A stretch of DNA of 64,000 bases from Candidatus Competibacteraceae bacterium (GCA_003989085.1 RXIV01000002.1:124001-188000), one strand, 5' to 3'. Shown: positions 45,628 to 56,324, counted from the stretch's first letter. The notes: generated by a model not told the origin, from the sequence alone. A program made the numbers and translations.

Positions 45628-48210
45628 TCACGCCGCCAGCTTCACCTGGTCCGCCACGTCGCGGTATTCCGCCACCTGATCGAAATTCAGATAACGGTAG
45701 ATCTCAGCGCCCTTGGTGCTGATCTCGCCCATGTACTTCATGTACTCGGCAAAGGTTGGAATTTTACCGAGCAGGGCGCAGACCGCCGCCAGTTCCGCCG
45801 AACTCAGGTAAACATTGGCGCCCTTGCCCAAACGGTTCGGGAAGTTGCGAGTCGAGGTAGACACCACCGTTGCGCCGTCCGCCACCCGCGCCTGATTGCC
45901 CATGCACAGCGAACAGCCCGGCATTTCCATTCGCGCCCCGGCTGCGCCGTAAACCGCGTAATAACCTTCCTCGCTCAACTGATGAGCGTCCATCTTGGTC
46001 GGCGGCGAAATCCACAGCCGGGTTGGGATGCCGGATTGGCCATTCAGCACCTTGCCGGCGGCGCGATAGTGACCGATATTGGTCATGCACGAGCCGATAA
46101 ACACTTCATCAATCTTTGCCCCGGCGACAGCGGCCAGCGTCTTCACATCATCCGGGTCATTCGGGCAGGCCAGTAGCGGTTCCTTGATGGCGTTCAAGTC
46201 GATCTCGATTACCGCCGCATATTCGGCGTCGGGGTCCGCTTCCATCAAGGTCGGATTCTTCAGCCATTCTTCCATGCCCTTGATCCGGCGCTCCAGCGTT
46301 TTAGCATCCTGATAGCCGTTGGCGATCATCCACTTGAGCAAAGTGATGTTGCTGTTCAGGTATTCGATAATCGGCTCTTTGTTCAGCCGGACAGTGCAGC
46401 CGGCGGCGGAGCGTTCAGCAGAAGCGTCAGACAGTTCAAAAGCCTGTTCGATCTTCAAATCCGGCAGCCCTTCGATTTCCAGCACTCGCCCGGAGAAAAT
46501 GTTCTTCTTGCCTTCCTTCGCCACCGTCAGCAGGCCGGATTGAATCGCCGCATAAGGAATGGCGTTGACCAGATCGCGCAGGGTGATGCCGGGCTGCATC
46601 TGACCGGTGAAGCGCACCAGCACCGATTCGGGCATATCCAGCGGCATGGAACCAGTCGCGGCGGCAAAAGCGACCAGCCCTGAACCTGCCGGGAAGCTGA
46701 TGCCAATCGGGAAACGGGTGTGCGAGTCGCCGCCGGTGCCGACGGTGTCGGGCAGCAGCATCCGGTTCAGCCAGGAATGGATGATGCCATCGCCGGGACG
46801 CAACGCAACGCCGGCCCGACTGGAAATGAAATCGGGCAAATCATGGTGAGTCAGCACATCAACCGGCTTGGGATAAGCGGCGGTGTGGCAGAACGACTGC
46901 ATAACCAGATCAGCGGAGAAACCGAGACAGGCCAGGTCCTTCAGCTCGTCGCGGGTCATCGGCCCGGTGGTGTCCTGGGAACCGACTGTGGTCATCTTTG
47001 GTTCGCAGTAGGTGCCAGGACGAATGCCGGCCACGCCGCAGGCTTTGCCAACCATCTTTTGCGCCAGAGTAAAGCCCTTGCTGGAACTCTGTGGCGCGAC
47101 CGGACGGCGGAAGATGGGGCTGGGACCCAAGGCCATCACTTCCCGTGCCCAGTCGGTCAGGCCGCGCCCAATGATCAGGTTAATACGCCCACCGGCCTGC
47201 ACTTCGTCCAACAGCACATCAGACTTGTAGCTGAAGGTGGCGATGACCGCACCGTTCTTCTCGACCTTGCCAGCGTAGGGATAGATGTCAATGACATCGC
47301 CCATGTTCATCTGGGTCACGTCGCATTCAATCGGCAACGCGCCGGCGTCTTCCTGGGTGTTAAAGAAGATCGGCGCGATCTTGCCGCCGAGGCAATAACC
47401 GCCATAACGCTTGTTCGGGACAAAGGGAATATCGTCGCCGGTCCACCACAGCACCGAATTGGTCGCAGACTTGCGGCTGGAGCCGGTGCCAACCACATCG
47501 CCAACATAAGCGACTGGATGACCCTTGGCCTTGAGCGATTCGATTAATTTCAGCGGGCCGATCTTACCGGGTTCATCAGGCTGAATACCGGGACGCTCCA
47601 TTTTCAGCATCGCCAGACCATGCAGCGGGATGTCAGGACGGCTCCAGGCGTCCGGGGCTGGTGACAGATCATCGGTATTGGTTTCGCCAGTGACTTTGAA
47701 CACCGTGACGGTGATCTTTTCTGCGACCTTACCGCGACTGGTGAACCATTCCGCTTCAGCCCAAGATTTCATCACCTGTTGGGCCAGCGTGTTACCAGCG
47801 TCAGCCTTCTCTTTAACCCCATATTTATAATCAAACATCAGCAAGGTATTCGACAGGGCTTTGGCGGCGGCAGGCGCACATTCGCTATCGTCGAGCAGAT
47901 CGATTAACGGCTGGATGTTGTAACCGCCGAGCATAGTGCCGAGCAGTTCGGTGGCGCGGACGCGGGAGAGCAGTGGCGATTGCGCTTCGCCCTTGGCGAC
48001 GGCCGCCAGAAAGGCGGCTTTCACATAGGCTGCCTGATCAACGCCAGCAGGCACCCGGTAGGTGAGCAAATCTAGCAGGAAGGTTTCTTCGCCCGGCGGC
48101 GGATTCTTGAGCAGCGCCACCAGATCGGCAGTCTGCTGGGCGGTCAGCGGCAAGGCGGGGATGCCTTGAGCAGCGCGTTCGGCGGCATGTTGACGGTAGT
48201 TTTTAAGCAC
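45628..48210 (-). CDS. acnB: Aconitate hydratase B
   Basis: TCA-cycle enzyme interconverting citrate and isocitrate; AcnB also hydrates 2-methylaconitate and binds mRNA in some species. 860 residues with the AcnB order: N-terminal HEAT-like domain ([20 protein letters not shown]), swivelling domain, then the catalytic domains. Iron-sulfur ligands are visible in [19 protein letters not shown] and [18 protein letters not shown], with a third Cys in [13 protein letters not shown]. It is monocistronic, with its own terminator, and 265 bp upstream for a promoter. Confidence 0.97.
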   Translation of the reverse strand: MLKNYRQHAAERAAQGIPALPLTAQQTADLVALLKNPPPGEETFLLDLLTYRVPAGVDQAAYVKAAFLAAVAKGEAQSPLLSRVRATELLGTMLGGYNIQPLIDLLDDSECAPAAAKALSNTLLMFDYKYGVKEKADAGNTLAQQVMKSWAEAEWFTSRGKVAEKITVTVFKVTGETNTDDLSPAPDAWSRPDIPLHGLAMLKMERPGIQPDEPGKIGPLKLIESLKAKGHPVAYVGDVVGTGSSRKSATNSVLWWTGDDIPFVPNKRYGGYCLGGKIAPIFFNTQEDAGALPIECDVTQMNMGDVIDIYPYAGKVEKNGAVIATFSYKSDVLLDEVQAGGRINLIIGRGLTDWAREVMALGPSPIFRRPVAPQSSSKGFTLAQKMVGKACGVAGIRPGTYCEPKMTTVGSQDTTGPMTRDELKDLACLGFSADLVMQSFCHTAAYPKPVDVLTHHDLPDFISSRAGVALRPGDGIIHSWLNRMLLPDTVGTGGDSHTRFPIGISFPAGSGLVAFAAATGSMPLDMPESVLVRFTGQMQPGITLRDLVNAIPYAAIQSGLLTVAKEGKKNIFSGRVLEIEGLPDLKIEQAFELSDASAERSAAGCTVRLNKEPIIEYLNSNITLLKWMIANGYQDAKTLERRIKGMEEWLKNPTLMEADPDAEYAAVIEIDLNAIKEPLLACPNDPDDVKTLAAVAGAKIDEVFIGSCMTNIGHYRAAGKVLNGQSGIPTRLWISPPTKMDAHQLSEEGYYAVYGAAGARMEMPGCSLCMGNQARVADGATVVSTSTRNFPNRLGKGANVYLSSAELAAVCALLGKIPTFAEYMKYMGEISTKGAEIYRYLNFDQVAEYRDVADQVKLAA

Positions 48211-48475
48211 GGGAAAACCCTCTTTTAGATTAGTGATGACAGGGACGATGATGGGCGGCGACTCTCGACGATGCGGGCCAAAACCGGTCGAAAATTATAC
48301 CGGTAACGACCAACGGCAGGGTAATTTCCCCAGACGGCCATAATAGCGCGTGGCAGAACAGCAATAGCATATATCCTAGGCGCTATACACAAAGGTGTAC
48401 TTTGAGGGTGCGATGGCGATCCTTTTCTCGCCGCCGCGCTTGAACCGTGCATAAATGCCATGCCAGCGGCGCACT

Positions 48476-49564
48476 TCAATCCGACAATGCCTGATCCAGC
48501 CAGTCTGCCGCTTCGCTCACGCCAGTCGGCGTAACCGGTGGTTTAGCCGGCTGCGCTAATAAGGCCCGTAGCGGTTCCGCTAAATCGCCGGTTGCCAGTT
48601 GTCGACGGCTGATCTTGACCCCATTGCCATGTGCTGCCAGCCACCGGCTCAACCACGGCTCCTCCGGCCAGTCATCACGGGCCACATACAGCACTCGTGT
48701 TCCATTGCAGGCCGCCTCGGTAAACGCGCCATAACCCGGTTTGGTGAACAGCACATCGCAAGAACGGATTAGATCGAGCATTGAGCAATCCGCCAGCACC
48801 GCCCAACTCACCATATCCGCCCGCGCCACTTCCCAAGCCGGCGGCGTCAACCAGCGCACACCCGGCAGCTCCGGCCAATCCTCCAGCGGTGGGCGCATGT
48901 CCACCCCGCCCAACCCCATCAGCAGCAGCGTTTCATCTCCCCGCAATTTAAGCTGACGGTTAATATCCATACGCCGATTCTGGCCCAGTGCGGCAATTGG
49001 GCCAATGGGGCGAAGGCTGGTCAAATCCGGCATCGGCATGGACGGCGCCGGCTGCAAAAACGCCAAGGCGCTGTTATAGGCCGCCAGCATTGGTTCCCGC
49101 AGCGCCGCCAACTCCGGCGCATCCCGACAATAACCTGCCAGGATGTCTGCCCAGTTCAGCGAGCACAACGCCAACGCCGGAATGTTCAGCCGGGCCGCCA
49201 CCGCCAAACTGAGATAGGGAATATCAGCCAACAGGAGATCCGGAGCGGCTTCTCGCAAACGCTGCTCCTGCCAGGCCAGCCGCTCCGCCCACTCCGCATG
49301 AAACGCCCGGTAAGCCGCCAGACTAGCCGCGACCTGGGCTTCCAGGGCATCGACCATCACCATCCCAAAATCGGCGGCCCCGGCGACCACAGCGAATTCA
49401 CCACCAATCCGCTGCCGCAAGACCGCCTCCGGTAAGGTGCTTTGCACCGTCAGCCGGGCGACGGGCCAGCGACGACGCCATTCATTCAGCACCGGCGCAA
49501 CCTGGGCTAGATGGCCGAAACCATGCCCGGACAGAGCAACATACAGATGGGAATTTTGGGTCAT
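48476..49564 (-). CDS. GT-B fold glycosyltransferase-like protein
   Basis: A 362-residue protein resembling MurG/UGT-type glycosyltransferases: the N-terminus LYVALSGHGFGHLAQVAPVL has the glycine-His loop, and the C-terminal half has CDVLFTKPGYGAFTEAACNG, a donor-binding segment. Similar sequences occur as the N-terminal part of some arabinokinase-like proteins. The sugar and acceptor are unknown. The ATG at 49564 follows GGAG by 9 nt and is preferred over a TTG at 49573. It is on the same strand as acnB but 265 bp upstream of it, so separate transcription is likely. Confidence 0.8.
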   Translation of the reverse strand: MTQNSHLYVALSGHGFGHLAQVAPVLNEWRRRWPVARLTVQSTLPEAVLRQRIGGEFAVVAGAADFGMVMVDALEAQVAASLAAYRAFHAEWAERLAWQEQRLREAAPDLLLADIPYLSLAVAARLNIPALALCSLNWADILAGYCRDAPELAALREPMLAAYNSALAFLQPAPSMPMPDLTSLRPIGPIAALGQNRRMDINRQLKLRGDETLLLMGLGGVDMRPPLEDWPELPGVRWLTPPAWEVARADMVSWAVLADCSMLDLIRSCDVLFTKPGYGAFTEAACNGTRVLYVARDDWPEEPWLSRWLAAHGNGVKISRRQLATGDLAEPLRALLAQPAKPPVTPTGVSEAADWLDQALSD

Positions 49565-49874
49565 GCAGCACAACTCCAGCGGGCGGCGACGTTCAGGTCT
49601 GGCAAAGAGGACTGTGAAATCCTACGCGGGCGATGGGTGAATGTCTTGTATATCGCCCCCGAAGCCGTGATTGAGAACTGCGCGCACTTCAAAACCTCAT
49701 AAATTATTGAAAGTCGCGTCCGCATTTCTCCTCAAAACCTCATAAATTATTGAAAGTCGCGTCCGCATTTCTCCCCGTGAGTAGGAACCACACTGCTGCC
49801 TCGTCAGTTGATAGGTAGAACGGATAGCCCTTGCTGGCGAATAACTTCGATACGCCAACAGCTATTCCGCTTAA
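49565..49874. other. Intergenic region, 310 bp, with tandem duplication
   Basis: Between the glycosyltransferase start and the end of the DUF4239 gene, both on the minus strand. It holds the 43-bp tandem duplication at 49689-49774. GCGTCCGCATT (49759-49769) and its complement at 49877-49887 form a distant inverted pair. No protein-like open frame was seen. Confidence 0.6.
49689..49774. repeat. 43-bp perfect tandem duplication
   Basis: Copies at 49689-49731 and 49732-49774 are identical (each begins TCAAAACCTCATAAATTATT). Only two copies and no spacer, so this is a duplication and not a CRISPR array. Confidence 0.92.
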
Positions 49875-50642
49875 TTAATGCGGACGCAGGGATTCGGCAA
49901 GACTAATCAAATTCTGAGGGTTCACACGAATGATGCCGTGACGTGGGGTATCAATATCCGCGATCAACATGAATGCGATGGCGATCACCAAGGGGAGCAC
50001 TGGAAGCAATTTAGTTCCATCGGTAATGCTGCGCACACCATAGCCAACCAATACATTGCAACAGATGGCAACCGCCGCCATCAGACTCCAGGCCGCAGCG
50101 GGGATTCGATTCCATAAAGCCGCCTGCGCATATCCCTGTGCATTCAATACATCATTCATGCCCGAAACGACCAAAGCGACAATAGGTGTCGGCTGTGCGG
50201 CAGCCGGACCTCGGACTGCGGACCACAAATCAGCTTGTATTTGGACTGTGCGGGTATTGATCTCCTGCTGAAGCGGCGGATTATCGTGAGATTTATAGAA
50301 CAGGATTCGCTGGTCCAGGTAGTTCCGTAGCAGGACACCTAGTTTTTCCGCGTCCGCAACAGCCAATAAATCGGCTCGGACGTACTCGGTGCCGATCGCG
50401 TTAGCCTCCGCTTCTTCATAACCCTTGCGTTGATCGTACCGGCTGATCGCCATCGAAAAGCTGAATCCGATAATGAGTCCGAGCAGGGTCAGCGTAGCCG
50501 CTTGAACAATGCCAAGGTCTTCTCGCGTCTCCTCATCCAGCTTGCGTTGCCTTCTAACAGACTTCCCGATCCACGCCGACAGCCACAGCACAATGAAAGA
50601 GAGCGCGCAAACAAGCAATGGGTAGTGAATAATGTTGTTCAT
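49875..50642 (-). CDS. DUF4239 (bestrophin-like) membrane protein
   Basis: About 255 residues. Two membrane segments open the protein (YPLLVCALSFIVLWLSAW, then AATLTLLGLIIGFSFSMAIS), a central cytoplasmic helix pair carries NAIGTEYVRADLL and YLDQRILFYKSHD, and two more membrane segments lie near the C-terminus (LMAAVAICCNVLVGYGV, LLPVLPLVIAIAFMLIADID). The pattern is that of DUF4239, distantly related to bestrophin channels; ion transport is an inference. The frame opens at TTG 50687, but ATG 50642 begins just before the first membrane helix and is preferred. Ribosome sites are weak. Confidence 0.82.
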   Translation of the reverse strand: MNNIIHYPLLVCALSFIVLWLSAWIGKSVRRQRKLDEETREDLGIVQAATLTLLGLIIGFSFSMAISRYDQRKGYEEAEANAIGTEYVRADLLAVADAEKLGVLLRNYLDQRILFYKSHDNPPLQQEINTRTVQIQADLWSAVRGPAAAQPTPIVALVVSGMNDVLNAQGYAQAALWNRIPAAAWSLMAAVAICCNVLVGYGVRSITDGTKLLPVLPLVIAIAFMLIADIDTPRHGIIRVNPQNLISLAESLRPH

Positions 50643-50920
50643 ACTCTGGAAGGCGTCATTAGTTCGGTCAGATGGCGGAGGCGGCAAGATATGAACCGCT
50701 CTGGGTATTTCGGAGACTTATCGATGTGAGTCACGCCGCTCTAGCGGACTCATCGAGTTGTTAATAATAAACTGATTTGGCCTCGGCGGGTGGTGCGTTG
50801 CTGTCGATTCCAGCCCCATCGATGGTTAAACCCATCCACCTAAGCCAGCAGCGCCAGCGCCGCCATCTCCCGGTTCTTCCACGATGACCGGTAAGTCGCC
50901 CCAGCCTGATACAGCCCATT

Positions 50921-52159
50921 ATGACAGTCGCTATCCTCATCATTTTCAGCCTGGTTTATCTGGGGATGATCCTCGGCGGGTTGCCGTTCTTACAGCTCGA
51001 TCGCACCGGAGTAGCACTGTTGGGCGCGATTTCGCTGATAGGGATTGGGGCGATCAGCCCCGAGGCGGCTGTGCAGGCGCTGCATCTGCCCACACTGATC
51101 CTGCTGTTCGCTTTCATGGTGCTTTCAGCCCAGTTGCGGTTGGGCGGCTTTTACGCAGCCGTCACTCACCGCCTAACGACGTTGCCTATCGAGCCGCCGC
51201 TGTTGCTGGGGGTGCTCATTCTGGTGGTGGCGGCGCTATCCGCAGTATTTAGCAACGACATCGTTTGTCTGGCGGTTGCGCCGGTGCTGATCGATACCTG
51301 TCGGCGGCGTGGCCTTGATCCGATGCCGTACCTGCTGGCGCTGGCCTGTGCGGCTAATATTGGCTCCGCTGCGACCCTGATCGGCAATCCCCAGAACATG
51401 CTGATCGGCGCTACCCTGCGATTGTCCTTCAGTGGGTATGCGATGGAGGCCATAACGCCTGTCCTGCTGGGTCTGTTGGTAACCTGGGGGATCATTACCG
51501 GGCAGACCCGCGGGCGCTGGATGGCTCCGCTGGTGACCACTGGCGTGGCCCCGGTCCGGCGTGCTGACGATGTATCTGCGTTTAACCGCTGGCAAACCAC
51601 CAAGGGGCTGACCGTCGCAGGAGCGTTGCTGGGTGTGTTTCTCTTCACCTCGTGGCCGCACGAGGCGGCGGCGCTGGTTGGGGCCGGTATACTGCTCACC
51701 AGTCGCCAACTCCATTCCCGGCAGATGCTGGGGCTGGTGGACTGGGAATTACTGGTGTTGTTCATCGGCCTGTTTGTGGTCAACCATGCCCTCCAGCACA
51801 CCGGCCTGGTAGCCGAGGCAGTAGGAATAATGGCGGCGGCAGGAGTTCCCCTTGAACAGCCGGAACTGTTATTTGGGGCGACGGTGCTGTTGAGCAATCT
51901 GGTTTCCAACGTACCCGCCGTGATGTTGCTGCTGCCCGTCGCCACCCACCCGTTAGCCGGGCTGATTCTGGCGCTGGCCAGCACCCTGGCTGGCAATCTG
52001 TTGCTGGTCGGCAGCATCGCTAATTTGATTGTTGCCGACGCGGCGCTCCGGCAGGGTCTGCGGCTCGACTGGCGGATGCACGCCCGGGTCGGGATTCCCG
52101 TCACCCTGGCGACCTTGATAATCACCGCCGGGTATTTCGGCTGGCGGCTGGCCCGCTAA
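50921..52159 (+). CDS. Ion transporter of the ArsB/NhaD (IT) superfamily
   Basis: A 412-residue protein with about 11 hydrophobic helices. Conserved segments include ALSAVFSNDIVCLAVAPVLI, ANIGSAATLIGNPQNMLIG and ATVLLSNLVSNVPAVMLLLP, the paired re-entrant-loop motifs of ArsB, NhaD and CitM-like carriers. The transported ion (sodium/proton exchange, citrate or arsenite) cannot be told; no arsenic or citrate genes are nearby. It faces the DUF4239 gene, with 278 bp between the two starts for divergent promoters. Confidence 0.85.
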   Translation: MTVAILIIFSLVYLGMILGGLPFLQLDRTGVALLGAISLIGIGAISPEAAVQALHLPTLILLFAFMVLSAQLRLGGFYAAVTHRLTTLPIEPPLLLGVLILVVAALSAVFSNDIVCLAVAPVLIDTCRRRGLDPMPYLLALACAANIGSAATLIGNPQNMLIGATLRLSFSGYAMEAITPVLLGLLVTWGIITGQTRGRWMAPLVTTGVAPVRRADDVSAFNRWQTTKGLTVAGALLGVFLFTSWPHEAAALVGAGILLTSRQLHSRQMLGLVDWELLVLFIGLFVVNHALQHTGLVAEAVGIMAAAGVPLEQPELLFGATVLLSNLVSNVPAVMLLLPVATHPLAGLILALASTLAGNLLLVGSIANLIVADAALRQGLRLDWRMHARVGIPVTLATLIITAGYFGWRLAR

Positions 52160-52243
52160 CGCGAGTTTTGCACAGCGGGTGTTGACGGTGGATAGAAGAG
52201 CTAACCTTGGCAACGTGGGAATAAACCAGTCAGGAGGTATTTG

Positions 52244-52420
52244 ATGACGGGATCGATCTCCTTGGACCCCAGCCGTCCTATAAGCCATGAATACCTGAAA
52301 GTGGCCTTGAGCAAATTGGCGACAGTGGGACTGGCCGTGGTCAGCGTCCGGTTAATCGAGACAGGTGGAAAGACCTTCTACCGGATCATTGCCTGTCGCC
52401 GAGCTGAGGACCAACCGTGA
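52244..52420 (+). CDS. Small protein of 58 residues
   Basis: A short gene with an excellent ribosome site (GGAGG at 52233-52237, 6 nt before ATG). The protein begins MTGSISLDPSRPISHEYLKV, has a mildly hydrophobic middle (KLATVGLAVVSVRLIE) and a basic tail. Its stop codon overlaps the GTG start of the next gene by 4 bp (GTGA), so the two are translationally coupled. No family recognised. Confidence rests on the ribosome site and the overlap. Confidence 0.6.
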   Translation: MTGSISLDPSRPISHEYLKVALSKLATVGLAVVSVRLIETGGKTFYRIIACRRAEDQP

Positions 52421-52860
52421 GCGCTCCGCATTACCGCCATACCCAGTTCGGCACTGTGATTGTGCTTGCTTTGATACTGGCGGCGGGGTTCACCGTCGGG
52501 ATGGAAGTGCTGACTGGTGTGGCACCACTGGCTGTGATCGGAGTGGCGCTGATGGGAGTATTTCTGGCGTTGTTCTTTTCTCTGACCGTCGAGATCGACG
52601 CCACCCATCTGACCTTTCGTTTTGGCATCGGGCTGATTCGCCAGCGCATTCCGCTCGCGGAGATCGTTGCGGTGAAGCCAGTACGCAACACTTGGCTTTA
52701 TGGCTGGGGTATCCACTGCACTCCGCACGGCTGGTTGTATAACGTGTCGGGCTGGGAGGCCATCGAAATCACGCTAGTCACAGGGAAGCGCTTCCGGCTG
52801 GGTACCGATGAACCTCAGCGGCTGGCGCGAATGCTTCAGGCGGTTACCAAGCGTCGATAG
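52417..52860 (+). CDS. Membrane protein with PH-like domain
   Basis: A 147-residue protein with two N-terminal membrane helices (TVIVLALILAAGFTVGM; LAVIGVALMGVFLALFF) and a cytoplasmic domain resembling bacterial PH domains: VEIDATHLTFRFGIGL, then IPLAEIVAVKPVRN and IEITLVTGKRFRLGTDEP. The role is unknown. It starts with GTG inside the stop of the 58-residue gene. Confidence 0.75.
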   Translation: MSAPHYRHTQFGTVIVLALILAAGFTVGMEVLTGVAPLAVIGVALMGVFLALFFSLTVEIDATHLTFRFGIGLIRQRIPLAEIVAVKPVRNTWLYGWGIHCTPHGWLYNVSGWEAIEITLVTGKRFRLGTDEPQRLARMLQAVTKRR

Positions 52861-53098
52861 ACCTGCTGGCCCAGGTGAAACCCTATTATGGGGAAAGCTG
52901 CGGGCCGGTTGCGTCGCTTCATCCGATGTTCTCTAACAAGGATGACCTTGACTTTTCAGAACAGCATGAACTTTAATACAACAGACTGTTTCTTTTTATG
53001 AAAAATTAGCGATTAAGTTGTTTTTTAGACACGGTTATTATACGAGATCAGTCGATAACAGAATCTTGTTTATCCAACCGGGCGCGAGGGCATCGACT

Positions 53099-53419
53099 AT
53101 GGCGCAAACGCTCACCCTGAATAGCCTGGCCGCTGACAACCGGTTTTTTGCTGGCACTGGCGGCGTCAGCCGGGAAAATCGTCATTGCGGCTTCATTCCC
53201 GGCTTTCTGGACCAGGAAACAGGAGCTATTTACCCCTCCCGCTGGGCCAACGGCGCTCCAGCGCCCTTCCACGCTCTCGACGGTTTGCCGGAACATCTGG
53301 TGCTGGCCCGCGATCCGGTCGGTCAGGTGGTCGCGATCAAGGCTAGCGTTATTGCCGGGTTCCTCCGTCGGGGCTGTTTCTATACCCGCGAACAAGCGGC
53401 CTGCTGCTGTCTCGACTAA
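53099..53419 (+). CDS. Hypothetical protein, 106 residues
   Basis: The frame begins with a TTG at 53018, but ATG 53099 (MAQTLTLNSLAADNRFFAGT) is a better start, with AGGG upstream. The body is RENRHCGFIPGFLDQETGAI, PFHALDGLPEHLVL and a C-terminus with four cysteines in GCFYTREQAACCCLD. The composition is that of a real protein with coding-like third-position bias. No family recognised. The 259 bp that follow up to glgP hold nothing convincing. Confidence 0.6.
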   Translation: MAQTLTLNSLAADNRFFAGTGGVSRENRHCGFIPGFLDQETGAIYPSRWANGAPAPFHALDGLPEHLVLARDPVGQVVAIKASVIAGFLRRGCFYTREQAACCCLD

Positions 53420-53678
53420 TCTGCCGCGCCGGGCAGGGCAACGCTGACTTGCGACGACTCAGATTTTCTCGCCGATTTCGCGCTGGGCTGCTTGAGTCAT
53501 GACTTGCAAATGCCAATCGTCCGACTATCGTTCTTAGGATGTTCGCGGCAACCGGCGAACTCGCACGCAAGCCGCGAGCCGCGCTTGAAAACCTCAGCGC
53601 GGCTCCGATGTCATCCGGTCTGGCCTGTCCAGTCGGACGGCTCCGATTCCATAGCACCAGCAGCGGACCCTAATTGAT

Positions 53679-56201
53679 ATGTCAAGTAAAATGTTGGAAA
53701 CCAGCACTCCGGCGCCCTGGCTGACCGAACTCCCCCCACTCGGCATGGACGCCAAGAGCATCGTTGCCGATTTCCGGCGCTATTTCAGTCATACCCTGGG
53801 CCGCGACCGGCACACCAAATACCCCTATTACCTATACGAATCGCTGGTATTGACCCTGCGCGACCGGCTGTGGGAACGCTGGAAGGACACCCGCTATGCC
53901 TATGAAGAAGGGGGTGGGGTACGGCGGGCCTATTACCTGTCGCTGGAATTCCTGATGGGTCGGGCGCTGAGTAACGCCATGCTCAACTTGGGCGTCTCCG
54001 ACCCGGTCAGCAAAGCCCTGTACGAAATGGGCCTGACTCTGGAGGAAATGACCGAGTGCGAGAGCGACGCTGGCTTGGGCAACGGCGGTCTAGGTCGGTT
54101 GGCGGCCTGCTTCATGGACAGTTGCGCTACCTTGCGCCTGCCGGTAGTTGGCTACGGGATTCGCTATGCCTACGGGATGTTCCGCCAACGGATTGAAAAC
54201 GGCCATCAGGTCGAGGAACCGGATCACTGGTTGCGGAGTGGCAATATCTGGGAACTGGAGCGCCGGGAATATACCCAGCGGGTCAAATTCGGCGGGCGCA
54301 ACGAAGGCTACATGAAAGCCGACGGTACGATGGGCTGGCGCTGGGTGGATACCCACGACGTGCTGGCGGTGCCGTTCGATGTGCCAATTCCTGGTTACGA
54401 GAATGGCGCGGTAAATACCCTGCGGCTGTGGTCGTCGGCGGCTACCGATGAATTCGACTTCGACGATTTCAACGCCGGCAGCTACACCGAAGCGGTGGGC
54501 GCAAAGAACCTGGCGGAAAACATCACCATGGTGCTTTACCCCAACGACTCGACCGAGAGCGGCAAGGAATTGCGGTTGCGCCAGCAGTATTTCCTGGCCT
54601 CGGCCAGCTTGCAGGATGTGCTGCGGCAGTGGGTACGGGTTCACGGCGAGGATTTCAGCGATTTCGCCGCTAAAAACTGCTTCCAGCTCAATGACACCCA
54701 TCCGACTATCGCGGTCGCCGAGCTGATGCGGTTACTGATGGACGAACACGGTCTGACTTGGGATCAGGGCTGGGCGATCACCAGCCAGGTGATGGCCTAT
54801 ACCAACCACACCCTGTTGCCAGAGGCGCTGGAACGCTGGCCGGTGCGACTGTTCCGGCAATTGTTGCCCCGGATTCTCGACGTGATTTACGAGATCAACG
54901 CCCAGTTCCTTGGTGAAGTGGCGCGGCGCTGGCCGGGCGACATTGATCGGCAGCGTAATATGTCGCTGATTGAAGAAGGCTACGAGCAGCAGGTGCGGAT
55001 GGCGTATCTCGCCATTGTCGGCAGTATTTCGGTCAACGGGGTGGCCGAACTGCACTCGGATCTGCTTAAGCAAGGGCTGTTCCGCGACTTTTACGAACTG
55101 TGGCCGCACAAGTTCAACAACAAGACCAACGGCGTCACGCAACGGCGCTGGCTGGCGGGTTGCAATCCCGGACTGAATACGCTGATTACCGACACCATCG
55201 GGCCGGACTGGGTTATCCATCTGGACGAGCTGAAAAAGCTGGCCCCGTATGCCAAGGACGCCAAGTTCCGGGCGAAATGGCGAGAGGTCAAGCACGACAA
55301 CAAGGTGCGCCTGGCGGCCCTGGTTGAGGCGGATTGCGGCGTGACCTTTAACACCAAGGCCATGTTTGATGTGCAGGTCAAGCGCATTCACGAATACAAG
55401 CGCCAGTTGTTGAACATCCTGCATGTCATCCACCTGTACGACCGGATCAAGCGCGGCGATACCGCCAATTGGACCCCACGCTGTGTCCTGATCGGCGGCA
55501 AGTCGGCCCCTGGCTATTTCATGGCCAAACTGATCATCAAGCTGGCCTGCAACGTGGCCCGGGTCATCAACAATGATTCCGATGTGGGTGACAAGCTGAA
55601 AATGGCGTTCCTGCCCAACTACCGGGTATCGGCGATGGAGATCATCTGCCCCGGCACCGATCTGTCCGAGCAGATTTCGACCGCCGGCAAGGAAGCGTCC
55701 GGCACCGGCAATATGAAATTCATGATGAATGGCGCGGTGACGATTGGCACACTGGACGGGGCTAATATCGAAATCCGCGAGGAGTGCGGTGACGAGAACT
55801 TCTTCCTATTCGGGCTAACCGCTGAGGAAGTGGAGGTGCAGCGGCAGAATTACAACCCGGTGGGGATTATCCACAGCGATCCAGATATTGCCCGGGTCAT
55901 GCACCTGCTGGAAAGCGCCCATTTCAACCAGTTTGAGCAGGGCATTTTCGATCCGATCCTGCACTCGCTGACCAGCCCGCATGATCCGTGGCTGACCATC
56001 GCTGACTTCCGTGGCTTCATCAATGCCCAGGAACAGGCGGCGCGGGCCTATCAGGACGAGGAACGCTGGACCCGGATGAGTATTCTCAATACGGCTTCGA
56101 GCGGCAAGTTCTCCACTGACCGCACCATGTTGGAGTACAACGCGGAAATCTGGAAGCTGAAGCAACTGCCGGAATTACCGCTGGCTTTAGCCGCCAGTTA
56201 A
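53679..56201 (+). CDS. glgP: Glycogen phosphorylase
   Basis: Splits alpha-1,4 bonds of glycogen with phosphate to give glucose-1-phosphate, the substrate of GalU and RfbA here. 840 residues. Seen: YYLSLEFLMGRALSNAMLNL, ECESDAGLGNGGLGRLAACF, LLNILHVIHLYDRIKRGD, and EASGTGNMKFMMNGAVTIGT, whose Lys binds pyridoxal phosphate. LDGANIEIREE follows. The ribosome site is weak. A strong hairpin sits 12 bp after the stop codon. Confidence 0.97.
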   Translation: MSSKMLETSTPAPWLTELPPLGMDAKSIVADFRRYFSHTLGRDRHTKYPYYLYESLVLTLRDRLWERWKDTRYAYEEGGGVRRAYYLSLEFLMGRALSNAMLNLGVSDPVSKALYEMGLTLEEMTECESDAGLGNGGLGRLAACFMDSCATLRLPVVGYGIRYAYGMFRQRIENGHQVEEPDHWLRSGNIWELERREYTQRVKFGGRNEGYMKADGTMGWRWVDTHDVLAVPFDVPIPGYENGAVNTLRLWSSAATDEFDFDDFNAGSYTEAVGAKNLAENITMVLYPNDSTESGKELRLRQQYFLASASLQDVLRQWVRVHGEDFSDFAAKNCFQLNDTHPTIAVAELMRLLMDEHGLTWDQGWAITSQVMAYTNHTLLPEALERWPVRLFRQLLPRILDVIYEINAQFLGEVARRWPGDIDRQRNMSLIEEGYEQQVRMAYLAIVGSISVNGVAELHSDLLKQGLFRDFYELWPHKFNNKTNGVTQRRWLAGCNPGLNTLITDTIGPDWVIHLDELKKLAPYAKDAKFRAKWREVKHDNKVRLAALVEADCGVTFNTKAMFDVQVKRIHEYKRQLLNILHVIHLYDRIKRGDTANWTPRCVLIGGKSAPGYFMAKLIIKLACNVARVINNDSDVGDKLKMAFLPNYRVSAMEIICPGTDLSEQISTAGKEASGTGNMKFMMNGAVTIGTLDGANIEIREECGDENFFLFGLTAEEVEVQRQNYNPVGIIHSDPDIARVMHLLESAHFNQFEQGIFDPILHSLTSPHDPWLTIADFRGFINAQEQAARAYQDEERWTRMSILNTASSGKFSTDRTMLEYNAEIWKLKQLPELPLALAAS

Positions 56202-56213
56202 AAATCAAAGGCA

Positions 56214-56250
56214 AAGGTTAAAGGCAAGAGCGTTGTGCGCCTTTAACCTT
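56214..56250. terminator. Hairpin behind glgP
   Basis: AAGGTTAAAGGC (56214-56225) and its exact complement (56239-56250) around a 13-nt loop, 12 bp after the glgP stop. There is no T-run, so it may terminate poorly or protect the mRNA end. Confidence 0.5.
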
Positions 56251-56324
56251 GGCCGTAGCTCTCGCTATCTATCAGTTTGAGCTAACCCAATGCGCTAAGT
56301 GAACGGAGATACGAGGCGGCGAGG

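Noticed and set aside
49689..49774. Possible CRISPR array
   Set aside because: Only two identical copies in direct contact, no spacers and no cas genes.
50761..50943. 60-codon minus-strand open frame
   Set aside because: Trp/Arg-rich, antisense to the transporter start, with no ribosome site.
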